Of a DNA stretch of 64,000 nt, positions 55,801 through 64,000 are shown one piece after another. The translations under genes and the position numbers were made by a program. Origin of the DNA: Capra hircus (Eukaryota; Chordata; Mammalia; Artiodactyla; Bovidae); the NCBI RefSeq assembly GCF_001704415.2, contig NC_030826.1, forward strand, positions 34,157,324 to 34,221,323. Reading direction: 5' to 3'. The notes beneath the pieces were generated by a model. That model saw only the letters and a program-made list of their open reading frames with translations. It did not search any database and was not told where the DNA came from. Position 1 is the stretch's first letter. Every line of letters starts with the position of its first letter.

Positions 55801-56850
55801 CCCTACCCAGCCAGACCAGGTGAGTGAGGTTCTCCAGGCCCTCGATCTTCTCAATGATGTTGTTGTCCAGCTGCAGCTTCTGAAGGCTCTCAAACTGCCA
55901 GAGGTTGTCGATGCGGAGGATGTCTGAAACAATGGAGGGTGCACCCAGGTGGGTGTCAGGGTTTAGTACCAGTGTCATGGGAGCTGCATGATGGATGCTG
56001 ACTGTGGGAGGGGCCCCAGAAGCCCTGTTTCCTTCCCTGGAGTGCTGGGGACCCTGGAGGTGTGCGCCCAGCTCCGCGGAACTCAGAGTCCCTGTTAGTG
56101 CTGGTGCCGGGACTACCACGGGCTACACTGCAAGGTGAAGGTAGGTGGGCCCTCCAGGGCAGGGACTCACATGGCTCCCCCTTGAAATGCCTGGGCTCAG
56201 TCAGAGGGTGCAGCAGGGCCCCCCGGGGTGACAAAGGGAATCAAGGCTACAGGGATGGCCAGTTGAGCATTTTGTGGGGTGCTCTGGCCACAAGGACCCT
56301 GCATGTCTCTACCTAGAATTGCATGCTGTGTGTCTGCCCAAAGATGGGGGCCCATAAGAGGCAGAGAAATGGCCCCCGAATGTCCATATACTATGAGGGG
56401 AAGAACTGCCCACACAGAGGCGGGCTCCTCGCATTACTGATCCCGAGTCCTCTGAAGACCAGCTCCCTGTCATGCGGCTGACTGCCCCCTTGCTCCTGAG
56501 GCAGGCAGACCCTCTGTCACAGCCACCAAGAGTGCCACCCTCAGCTGATACCAAGTCTAAAAACCACGCATGCTGGTCTTGTGCCTTTCAACCCAGGTGG
56601 CCCGAATGCGACCAAGGACCATAGACTGTGGACCGTGCGTGGAACTGGGGGCTGCCTGCGCCCACCCTGCCCGGCCCCGCCCGGGACACGTACTCTGGAA
56701 GTCCAACTGCAGGGACAGGACGTCCTTGAAGAGAATGCCCTCCTGCTTGGCCAGCTGCCCGGCCTCCTCCCGTGGGCCCTGCTCCCCCACGGCCAACTTG
56801 AGCATCTCATCGTCCATCACTCTGGGCTCCATGTCATACAGCCGGTTCAT
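40840..56850 (-). CDS. DRC3: DRC3 (LRRC48), dynein regulatory complex subunit 3 (12 coding exons)
   Basis: LRR plus coiled-coil subunit of the nexin-dynein regulatory complex of motile cilia and sperm flagella. Coding exons: 56850-56694, 55923-55807, 54355-54189, 51276-51130, 49695-49576, 49050-48938, 47863-47692, 45600-45469, 43379-43309, 42162-42039, 41189-41058, 40953-40840; sum 1566 nt = 521 residues plus TAG (human 523). Residues about 44-196 hold leucine-rich repeats (LQKLQLDNNIIEKIEGL, LVWLDLSFNNIEAIEGL, LEDLSLFNNRISKIDSL, LQVLSLGNNHI, LRTLSLSGNPV). From about 197 it is charged coiled coil, ending ECGDLLD. Nine introns are GT-AG. Introns 6 and 9 are AT-AC with U12 signals; only this reading restores the family sequence LLEAYKDKF and VQSLMAQ. 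The start MNRLYDME aligns with human MSRLYDME; the coding start lies 5 nt inside an exon (acceptor CAG before 56855). Confidence 0.96.
42163..43308 (-). other. DRC3: DRC3 intron 9: U12-type AT-AC intron
   Basis: The donor at 43308 reads ATATCCTTTCC, a perfect minor-spliceosome 5' site. The branch region near the 3' end reads GGCTTAACTC, with the branch A at 42175, 12 nt before the terminal AC (42164-42163). Phase 2: CT joins G to give the Leu codon before MAQCRD. No GT/AG pair nearby preserves the frame. Confidence 0.9.
43688..43875 (-). repeat. Bov-tA SINE, reverse orientation
   Basis: It contains AAATTCTCCAGGCAAGAATA, CCCAGGGATCAAACCTGAGT and GTCTGAGCCATCAGGGAAGC, the reverse complement of Bov-tA, in DRC3 intron 8. 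Confidence 0.85.
43945..44025 (-). repeat. MIR-like fragment
   Basis: AAGTCATTAACTTCCTTGGC and CTCAGCTTCCTCTTCTGTGA followed by AATGGA are typical of a MIR core in reverse orientation. Confidence 0.6.
44402..44698 (+). mobile_element. BovB-derived 3' fragment (ART2/Bov-A type)
   Basis: GAAGGACTGATGCTGAAGC, GGCCACCTGATGTGAAGAGC, GATGGTTGGATGGCATCACT and GGACACAACTTAGCAACTGA mark the BovB 3' end. Confidence 0.85.
45805..45900 (+). repeat. MIR-like fragment
   Basis: TTCAGAGTCACCTGGACCTG and GGGTCACTGTGTGACCTCAA follow the MIR consensus order. Confidence 0.5.
46270..46750 (+). mobile_element. Old L1 ORF2 3' fragment in DRC3 intron 7
   Basis: Words such as GGAAGAAAAGATTGATAATT, AATATTTGCAACTCATTTC and TAAAGAGTTGCTACAAAG match a diverged L1 ORF2 tail. 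There is no open frame. Confidence 0.65.
47864..48937 (-). other. DRC3: DRC3 intron 6: U12-type AT-AC intron
   Basis: The donor at 48937 reads ATATCCTTCC, a near-perfect minor-spliceosome 5' site. The branch site TTCCTTAAC is at 47882-47874 (branch A at 47875), 11 nt before the terminal AC (47865-47864). Phase 2: GC joins C to give Ala, then YKDKF. Most of the intron is a minisatellite (47903-48487). Confidence 0.92.
47903..48487 (+). repeat. G-rich minisatellite, about 15-bp unit
   Basis: About 39 imperfect copies of a 15-16 bp unit (GGACTGCCTGGGGGT, GGGCTGCCTGGGGGT and variants). A longer sub-array, GGCGGCCTGGGGGTGGGCTGC followed by a ..CCTGGGTGCC.. join, occurs at about 48300-48360 and again at 48401-48461, so the array also grew by larger duplication. 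It is wholly intronic in DRC3. It gives spurious open frames because 15 is a multiple of three. Confidence 0.97.
50172..50265 (+). repeat. Short tandem array of CTGTGGACCCCC-like units
   Basis: About four copies of an 18-24 bp unit (TCTGTGGACCCCC, TTTGTGGATCCCC, TCTGTGGACACCC) lie in DRC3 intron 4. A separate two-copy repeat GGTGTAGGACAGAGGC occurs at about 50588-50625. Confidence 0.8.
51905..52180 (+). repeat. CHR-type SINE
   Basis: GGGACTTCCCTAGGGGCACC, ACAGGTTCCATCCCTGGCCC and TGCTCTGCAACAAAAGAAGC follow the cetartiodactyl tRNA-derived SINE. It is in DRC3 intron 3. Confidence 0.75.
52640..53085 (+). mobile_element. Very old L1-like 3' fragment
   Basis: CAGCAACTCCACCTGGAGGA, CTCAGTGTCCACCCATGGGG and CAATGGAATGTCCTGTGG resemble an ancient L1 3' region. 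The assignment is tentative. Confidence 0.4.
55277..55620 (+). repeat. Minisatellite, GCTGTGGGTACAGG-type unit
   Basis: About 17 imperfect copies of a 15-24 bp unit built on (C/G)TGTGGGTACAGG or ATGGGTGCAGG. It lies in DRC3 intron 2, about 190 bp from exon 2. The overlapping reading frames on both strands are repeat artefacts. Confidence 0.95.
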
Positions 56851-56855
56851 CCTTC

Positions 56856-59800
56856 CTGGAAAACACCAACACCCTGGCTGAGGCCGCCTCTCCTGCCTCC
56901 CTTTGAGGGCGGGGCCTGGCCAGTATCCTGTCACTGCATCGTGGGGGAGCGTGGCAGCCATGACGCTCTGAAGGCAGGCCCCTCCCACTCTTGGCCACTA
57001 AACCTGGGCCTCCCCAGACCCCCGCTGGCCTGGTGCCACCAACAATGGTGCACCCCTTGTCTCCACAACCAGGCTGTGACCCTAACCGTGACCCCGATAT
57101 CCATACTGGTCCCTTTAGCCTCTGGAGCTCAGCTGCCTGCAAAGCCATCGATCACCATCTTGGGCCTCTGGCTTTCTGTGCCCACCCTTGTTGGGTTTCT
57201 CGGCACCCACCACTGATCACAGTCCTTGGTGGCCCCAGCCAGGCCCGCCAGGCCTGGCCCCCCTTCCCTGAGAACCTCACCCTCTGAAGGTGGCCATATC
57301 TGTAAGCACCCTCAACCACAGGTGCCCAGGGTGTAGCCACTGGTAGCCACGGACTCAAGCTGGCTGTTTGTGACCCTCCCCAGAGAGACGTGAACTGCAG
57401 CCTCAGGACAAAGCACCCGTCAGTGCTGGCTACTTGAGCTGGGAAGGCACTGGGAGCTAAGGGCTGGTCAGGGACATGGTGAGTGAGAGAGTAACAGGAC
57501 CTGCGGAAGACGGACAGACAGAAGCAAGATGGGAACTTGATCCAGGAAAAAAGACAAAAGGACAGACAGAGGCTGCCTTCCCCTCGCTGGCTTCCTGGCT
57601 CCTCCTGCTCCAACCTCAGGCCCCTGGACCTCTGACCCCAGGCCCCTAGACAGGGCACTGAGTTCACCAGTTAAATCCTCATTTCCCTAAACTAACCCAG
57701 GAGGTATCTGCTGCTACTGGTCCAAAGGGATTTGGCTGAGGCACAGCGGGGTGGGTCACAGACGAACCTACACTGCTGTTCTTGGTTGGACAGAGCCTCG
57801 GTCCTGGGCAGTTTGACCGCAGTCCATCATTACCAGCTGTCCTAGCACACCCAGAAGGGCTGGACCCCATGGGAGGGCACATGCTACTGGAAACGCCCTG
57901 ATTCTGCCTCAGAATGCTCTGGACGTTCAGTCTTCCCCCTACTCTCCACTCTGTTCTCACCTGCCTGCTGGCTTCACCTCCTACCTTGGCCCTTGCATGC
58001 CCACGCCCGGCCTCCCTGCCCCACTGGTCCCTGATGATGCAGCCCAGCAATTGCCTTTTTATTCCAGCGAGCGCTGCTGGGGAGACTCCTGGTGTTGGGC
58101 AAAGTGGGGTGGGCCTGGCAATCCTGCACCTGGTCTCAGAGACCCCCTGCCTGGCTGCCTCTACCCTACCCAGCCATGCAGCTTGTGCAGCTGTGCATCC
58201 CAGTGGCCCCAGAGCAGGCACAGCTTCCTTCTTCCTGCACCCACTTCTCTGAGTCTCCCCTCTTCCTGGGTCCCTCCACATTCTCTCATGTCCTTCAGCT
58301 GATTGACTCAACCCCTGAAAGACATTTCTAGTCCTCTACCTCTCTCTATCTCCCCATTCTTTGGAGACAATTTTTCTAAAATTTCCCATAACTCGACACC
58401 AGCTTCTCTCTGGGGAAATTTTAATGTGCCATATTTGGCAGATGCTACTTGAAAGTGTTGGTGCTTTTCCCCCCACCCTTTTTTTCCTTTACAGACAAGT
58501 GCTGTGCTTTGGGAAATGATTCATACTCTGATTTCAAAACTTTGGCTGACTTCTCATCACTCCTGTCACACAAGGGCCTGGTCCCTGAGCCAGGTCGAGC
58601 CTGCTTCCAGACAGGCCCAACAGTCATCAGGCAGTGTGGAACATCTGTGTTTGTTACACATACCAGAGTTGGATTCACACCCTTGGGCAACTGACTTTGC
58701 TTTCCAAGCCTTCGACCGCCTATCTGTAAAAGACAGGTAACTCCTCCCTCCAATATTTGTTTAAGATCATTTATTTAGTCCACAAATGTGCAATGAATAG
58801 CTACTACATGCGTGGATAAGACTTGGTTAGTGGGTTTAGGAGTATTGTGATTCATAGACCTCCTTACCCCTGTTTCAGACCCAACTCAGATGATCATACA
58901 AACCTTTAATTATAAATGGTGACAAGTCTGTGGGTGTAGGGAACTATGACAACATACTTGTGGGGACCTGGGCTGAGACCTGGAGAGAAGGAGGAGGGGT
59001 CTTTGGGGTGAGGGTCCTGAGCTGGGAGAGGAGGAGGCAGGTTCCACCGGGATGCCCAGAGTGGCAAGGCCTCCAGGGGTGTTGTGATCATCCCAGGATC
59101 CCTAGGAAGCTCCAAGGCGTGATGAGGACGTGACGTGATCAGAGTTTAATTTGAAGAAGCTCATTCTGGCTTGTTGCACTGAGAATGTCAAGAGTCGAGA
59201 GGTGATTGGGGTGCAGGTAAGAAGTGGGTTTGAGAGACCTCTAGAAACGTAGTTTATGTGAGGGACTGACTCTGCAGTTTTCAGGTAAGAAAATGGAAGC
59301 TGGTTAAGCAAGTCAAGTGACACTTATGCTGAGAGACACATCCCGTGCATGCAGAGGCAGGAGGTCAGACATGCAGAGCTCAGGCTCTTAATCAGACTCA
59401 ACTGCACCCGCATGCTGTGGGTCATTGTCACAGTTCACACTGTTTCTCCTAACTGTTCCAGGTTTGGCCCCAAACCAGGACAGTCCTCCCCCGGGGGGTT
59501 TATCAGTACTTCCCCACCCAGCTGGGGCTGCTGTTGACTTGCCTGACAGTAGTGTTGTTGCGGGCGGGGAGAACAGCCAACAGCCTTACACCTCCTCACA
59601 GAGAACCAGATCCTGAATCATCCAGCAAAACAAGGACTTGGCATCACCTGGACCTGAAAAATGGAGCCCCTATTGGCCGTGAATTGATAAGAGAAAACCA
59701 CCCTCTTCTGAATGCTCACCATGCTCTGGAGTAACGTTCATGATCAAATTACAGGTCTGGTCTGGGAGCCAGCAGAGAAGGGAGCCCTATTGCCCTGACT

Positions 59801-60190
59801 GTCCAGACGGGGAAACTGAGGCCCGGGAAGGGAGCTGCTGACAGGGCATCCACGTTCCAGGCCAAAACCCTTCACTAAGGGTAGCTCTAAGGAAGAGGAA
59901 CAAGGTAGCGGCAGTTGAGAGGTCGGGCAGACGGTCAGTGATGTCCTCCTGAAGAGGGATCAGTGGGCCGGGTACCTCTCTCTGGCCCGGAGGCCGGGGG
60001 TGGGACCTTAAAGGTCTCGTTGGGGCCTGCGCGCATAGGAAACCCTTCCCGAGCTTCTCTCCCCACGAGGCCTGAAGGCCCTGACGGGCGTGGGGCGGCC
60101 AGCAGGCTCCTTCGTGAAAAGGTCAAGTCCTTCAGCAGCCTCTCGGCTCTGGGCTCTCAGCTTCTCTGGGACAGTCTGCCACCTGTTTCT
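56856..60190 (-). other. DRC3: DRC3 5' intron(s) and noncoding leader region
   Basis: The first coding exon starts at an acceptor (TTTTCCAG before 56855), so at least one noncoding exon lies upstream, near the promoter at about 60.1-60.2 kb. I cannot fix its donor. The stretch has MIR-like pieces (about 58680-58800, and about 59790-59840 with GGGGAAACTGAGGCCCGG) and no supported coding exon. Confidence 0.6.
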
Positions 60191-60790
60191 GGTAGCTGAG
60201 CTGGGTTGCTAGGAGAACCAAGCGCCGCACTCCGTTGCTAGGGGGAAGTCAGGGAGTAGACATCCTGGGTGAAAGTTGACGGCCACGTGATCATATTTCT
60301 GGGCGGGGAATGTCACCCAGCACCAACCAGCCTTAGAGAAAACAAATGCTTGTCCAATCAGCACTCTCCCTGGGCGGGGAACTTACTAGCCCCGCCCTCC
60401 CCTGACCGCTTTTTGAGTGAATGATTTGATTTTTGTCCAGTAACAGTAAGGATTCACTCGATTGACCAGTACATAAATGAATCAAAATACACAGTCTCTC
60501 GTCGGGAGGCGGGCCAGGGGAGGTGACGGAAATTCCTATGACTTAGCTAGCCACCCCGCCCAATCGGACGCCGCGGGGTGGGCGGGACCTCGCGTAGGGT
60601 GGTGTGGTTACCAATGGGAAGAGGGCAAGGCAGTTCTCACCCAATAGGGACAGGTGGGGCGGGGCCAGCGGCGGGCACCGGCGTTCCAGAGGGTGGGGCG
60701 GGGGCAAGTGTCAGTCAGGCCGGGAGCACGTCAGGGGACGCGGAGACTCGGCGGCTGACGAGCGCGGGCTGCTGCCGAGCCGTCCGCCCA
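60180..60790. promoter_or_regulatory. Divergent promoter region between DRC3 (-) and TOM1L2 (+)
   Basis: The two genes are head-to-head. CCAAT boxes are at 60354-60358, 60560-60564, 60611-60615 and 60641-60645. GC boxes (GGGCGGGG) are at 60301, about 60373 and about 60657. An AT-rich segment (60410-60500) separates a DRC3-proximal half with RFX-type motifs from a TOM1L2-proximal CpG-rich half. Confidence 0.75.
60205..60218 (-). promoter_or_regulatory. DRC3: RFX X-box in the DRC3 promoter
   Basis: GTTGCTAGGAGAAC fits the X-box half-sites GTHNYY and RRNAAC with a 2-nt spacer. X-boxes bound by RFX factors drive motile-cilia genes, and DRC3 is one. A second, weaker half-match (GTTGCTAGGGGGAA) is at 60234-60247. 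Factor binding is inferred. Confidence 0.65.
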
Positions 60791-60792
60791 AG

Positions 60793-60844
60793 ATGGAGTT
60801 CCTCCTGGGGAACCCGTTCAGCACGCCGGTGGGGCAGTGCCTCG
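60793..60844 (+). CDS. TOM1L2: TOM1L2 coding exon 1 (gene continues beyond the window)
   Basis: TOM1L2 is a VHS/GAT-domain adaptor that acts in endosomal sorting of ubiquitinated cargo. This exon encodes MEFLLGNPFSTPVGQCL plus the first base of the next codon, identical to the mammalian TOM1L2 N-terminus at the start of the VHS domain. The donor is G|GTAAGG at 60845. The start context is AAGATGG, with A at -3 and G at +4. The next exon is not within the 3.2 kb that follow. The annotation is partial because the gene runs past base 64000. Confidence 0.95.
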
Positions 60845-63800
60845 GTAAGGCCCCCACCGCGGCGTCCCGAGGCCTGGGCGGTGCTCCGCGCGTTGCTGCG
60901 CGGCGGGGCCCAGCCCCGTGCCCCAGCCCGGCCGCCGCGGTCCCAGCGGGCTCCCTGCCCCGGGCCCGGCGGGCTGAGCCACTCTCCGCGGCGGGGAGCG
61001 GGGAGGCCGGCGCGCCCTGGGAAGGCTGGCGGGGGGGTGGGGAGGACGGCCGTGCCGGCTGACGACCGGAGCCCGGACCGGGGAGCCTTGCTGCCGACTC
61101 TCCCCGTGACCTTGTGCGAGTCGCTGCCCTGTCAGGTCTGAAGTTCCGTCTGTCAGAGGCGGTCCTCATGTCCCTGGAGCCACTGTCTGCCTGGTGGCTG
61201 TCACTTCCCAGCGTCCTCAAGTCTGCCAACGCCGGCCTTCTGGGGGCAGGTGGAGAGGGCGTTACTCGGCAGTGCAAACCCTCTGGGGGCTCCGGGCACC
61301 GGGATGACCAGCATCCCGGTGAGGAAGCCCGAGGTGAAGGTGAAGGACCACCAGAGACCCGCCCCGTGGAATTTCCTGACTGATGAGCAACGTGCCTTTT
61401 CACCCAAGGCGGGAGCTCACGCCAGGCGTGATCCGTCAAGAATGTGAATTGGTTTCTTTTAAAACTGGGTTCCTCCTTGTTGGTGGAAGGACTGGTAAAA
61501 CGCCTTCTATGAGCAGGGACCTTTGGCGTCCTTATGGGCCTGGCGGGATTAGGCTGGAGTGATTTGCCTATTTCCTGCTTTGTAAATTTCCAGCTTACTT
61601 TTCAGCCTTTAGTGGGCCTGTGAAATTATTGACGCCTCTCCCGTTGGCTGACTGGCACCTGGGAGCCTGCCTTTGCTCCCTGGTATAGGGTCTCTGATAA
61701 GGGGTGATGGACACTAGGCCCTGGAGGGTCTTTTCCTGCCTTTCTGGAGGTTCCCACCTCCCTTTCTTCTTCCTCAGGTGCTCTTTCACCGCATCCGTAT
61801 TCCAGAAACTCATTTCTGGTATTGAATTCCAGGCAGTTGTGGGAGGGAGCCAGTAAACTTGGGGGGATTTTTTTTTCCCTTTTCTGTCTCCTTTATAATA
61901 GGAGGCTCTGTTACTACCTTTGAAACACCAAGGTAGCTGATGAGGGGTATAAGTTAAAAGGAGATTTATTTTAAAATATGCAAACATAAGGGACGTATGG
62001 GTGGGTAGCAATGAAAAGAGCATGACACTTCTCTCAGGAGGACCTGGGGTAAATGTCGCTTTGCCCATTTCAGCTGTGGGGCCCTGAAAAATGGTGCAGC
62101 CCTCCTGAGCTTTTTAGTTTGTGCTCTGGTTGGGGTGGGGAGATTGGCTCAGTTCCACTTTGGAGAGGAGATGGGGGACCGCAGGCCCATCTGTGACCAG
62201 GCCCCAAGTCCACCATCCCTTAGGACGCTTGACCATGAAGAGAATGGGGCCCCTTCATTGCCAGCCAATGAGCCTGCAGGTGAGGCCTTGAGAATTTCAC
62301 AGCTCAGTTCAGATAAGTGATTAGAGGTCAGAATAGGTTCTGACATGTGTTCTGTGCTGTTGGGACAAAGTGTAAAAGTGACCCTCACGACGTTTAGTGC
62401 TGTTCATGTTCTTGAGAGGTATATGTGCCAGGGGTTGGTAGAAGGGAGGGAGACGCAGGAATGAAGCCCCAGCAACAAAGATGGCTAGTAGGAGCAGCAG
62501 GTTTACCCCACACGAAGCAATTTGACCACCGTGACTTTCTCCTGAGGCTGTTCTGCATGGTGAGTTTTATTATCCTTCTCACCTTAAGATGAGGAAACTG
62601 AGGCTTAGTGGGGTGGAAGGACAGCCTACAGAGCTGTCCCAGCGCTCAAAGGGTTGATGGGGTCACCACCGGGAACAGAGACTTGGGGGACAGTGGTGAC
62701 CAATGGAAGGCCGCCATAGCCAGTGCCGAGTCGCCCCGTGGGGACGGGAGAGCTGTCAGGAGGCTGGCACACTGTGGAGTGCAGGGCCTGGGCCGATGGT
62801 GAGGAAGGGGAAGGAACCGCACTCGCAGAGAAGAGACCCTTGTGCCGGGGATGGGTGGAGGAGGCGAGTGGCAGTGTGGCCCCCTCTGTGGTCCCCTGTC
62901 CAAGCGGAGCAGGGGTGGCTACGGGGGACGGGGGCAAGTTGGGTTTAGGCCCAGGATGGAGCCCTGTCCTGGGTGGGTGACATCAAGGCTACATTCCTTA
63001 TTGAGCTCAACTCTCGGTCTCTCTGGACCTCGTTTTCCTCCCTCAACAACTGTGGGGCTTGTAACTAACTCACCCCATCCGTCTAATTCAGCAGGCATGT
63101 TGAGAGGGTGCTGGGTGCCAGGCCCCAGGATAGAGATGTCAAAACACTGCTCCGAGGGGCCCTCTGTAGCAGTAAGGCACCCGCCCAGGTGTCCTGAACC
63201 GCAGAGCCTTGGGCTCACTGTCTGGGGGTGGGTGGATTGGCCGTTTGCGCTGCCTTGGGGCTGGCCTGCCGCATGCTTCCCGGGCACTGTTGGGTCAGAC
63301 ACATGGAGAGCTGGCAGCCATGCCCCAGCTGACATCTGACGTGGTTTCTGGGGCTTCCTGGTCTCCATGCTGCCCGTTGTCCTGGGAGGTGGTTCCCGAG
63401 TAGAGGCCACGGCTTTGAGCCCGGATGCGCCGTGGTGTAAACGGCTGAGGAGTACCCAGGAAGACTGAGTGCTTCCTTGTGCTGCCTGATGCTCTCTTCT
63501 GAAATGGGTTTCAGGGGGTCCTGTGTTAACAGCTGTTGTGTCCGGGAACCACAAGCCAGGTCCAGGGTGCTCGGCAGGTTCACAGCTCTCCTGTGTTGAC
63601 TGGAAAATGTTTTCAGATCATCCTTTTCCAGGAGTAAAGTTTGGATTCATTTAGATGAGATCAGTGAGGAGTTAGTTAATCCTGACCCGAGTGTTGGAGG
63701 ACCAGCTCCCTTCTACTCGCTGCAGGATCAGTGTCTGGGGCCTGGGTGGTGTGGGGTCTTGACTGCTGCGGGAGCCTCCCCGTCTCCTGAGATGGCTGTG

Positions 63801-64000
63801 AGCTTGACGAGCCAAAGTGTTTGTTCTGAGAGGAGTTAGTTACCAGTGCGAGGGGGCGGCTTCAGGGTTTTATTTAGTCTTCCCAACCCTGTGAGATAGA
63901 CAGGATGGGAACGGGAAGGAACTTACAGTTTTTAAGCACCTACTTGGTGTGAACTGCACATGGGATCTCCCTGAATCCTGAGTGTGATGATCATCCCTGT
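60845..64000 (+). other. TOM1L2: Proximal part of TOM1L2 intron 1
   Basis: GC-rich to about 61100 (CpG-island tail), then ordinary intron. A MIR-like word, AGATGAGGAAACTGAGGCTT, is at about 62587-62606. I see no exon, RNA gene or young ruminant repeat. Confidence 0.6.

Noticed and set aside
1..64000. CRISPR arrays, operons, bacterial promoters, phage or plasmid features
   Set aside because: The window is mammalian nuclear DNA with spliced genes and ruminant retroelements. The only arrays are minisatellites without spacers.

Overview
The window is nuclear DNA from a ruminant, most likely a bovid. It carries BovB LINEs, Bov-tA/Bov-A2 SINEs and cetartiodactyl tRNA-Glu (CHR-type) SINEs, and its genes are split by GT-AG introns. 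The gene content and order match the mammalian interval on human 17p11.2 (cattle chromosome 19 by established synteny), read here in the reverse direction. Gene order is DRG2(-), GID4(-), ATPAF2(+), DRC3/LRRC48(-), TOM1L2(+). I cannot separate cattle from other bovids without a search.

Layout. 1-1070 is the gap downstream of DRG2; MYO15A is expected next, on the minus strand, and its 5' end may lie here. DRG2 coding exons span 1741-9786 (13 exons, 364 codons). 9.8-13.2 kb is DRG2 promoter followed by old L1 and SINE sequence. GID4 coding exons span 15857-27238 (6 exons, 217 codons) with a long 3' UTR down to about 13.2 kb. A GC-rich divergent promoter separates GID4 from ATPAF2, whose 8 coding exons (289 codons) span 27832-40018. 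ATPAF2 and DRC3 converge tail-to-tail near 40.3-40.8 kb. DRC3 has 12 coding exons (521 codons) at 40840-56850 and a 5' intron running to about 60.2 kb. It shares a GC-rich head-to-head promoter with TOM1L2, of which only coding exon 1 (60793-60844) and part of intron 1 are present. I joined every exon by hand. The summed coding lengths are exact multiples of three and agree with the known protein sizes.

The genes are independent housekeeping or ciliary genes, not an operon: a ribosome-associated GTPase (DRG2), the Pro/N-degron receptor of the CTLH/GID ubiquitin ligase (GID4), an F1-ATPase assembly chaperone (ATPAF2), a nexin-dynein regulatory complex subunit of motile cilia (DRC3) and an endosomal adaptor (TOM1L2).

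The most notable observation concerns splicing. Three introns carry signatures of the minor (U12-dependent) spliceosome. Two are in DRC3 and are true AT-AC introns (ATATCCTT donors, CTTAAC branch sites, AC acceptors). One is in DRG2, with a perfect TCCTTAAC branch site but a GC instead of GT at the donor. One of the DRC3 minor introns also holds a roughly 585 bp G-rich minisatellite that ends about 40 bp from the acceptor. Other points are an RFX X-box in the DRC3 promoter, loss of the human-type GID4 N-terminal extension, an L1 broken by five younger insertions, and an orphan GC-rich ZNF143-like element inside ATPAF2 intron 1.
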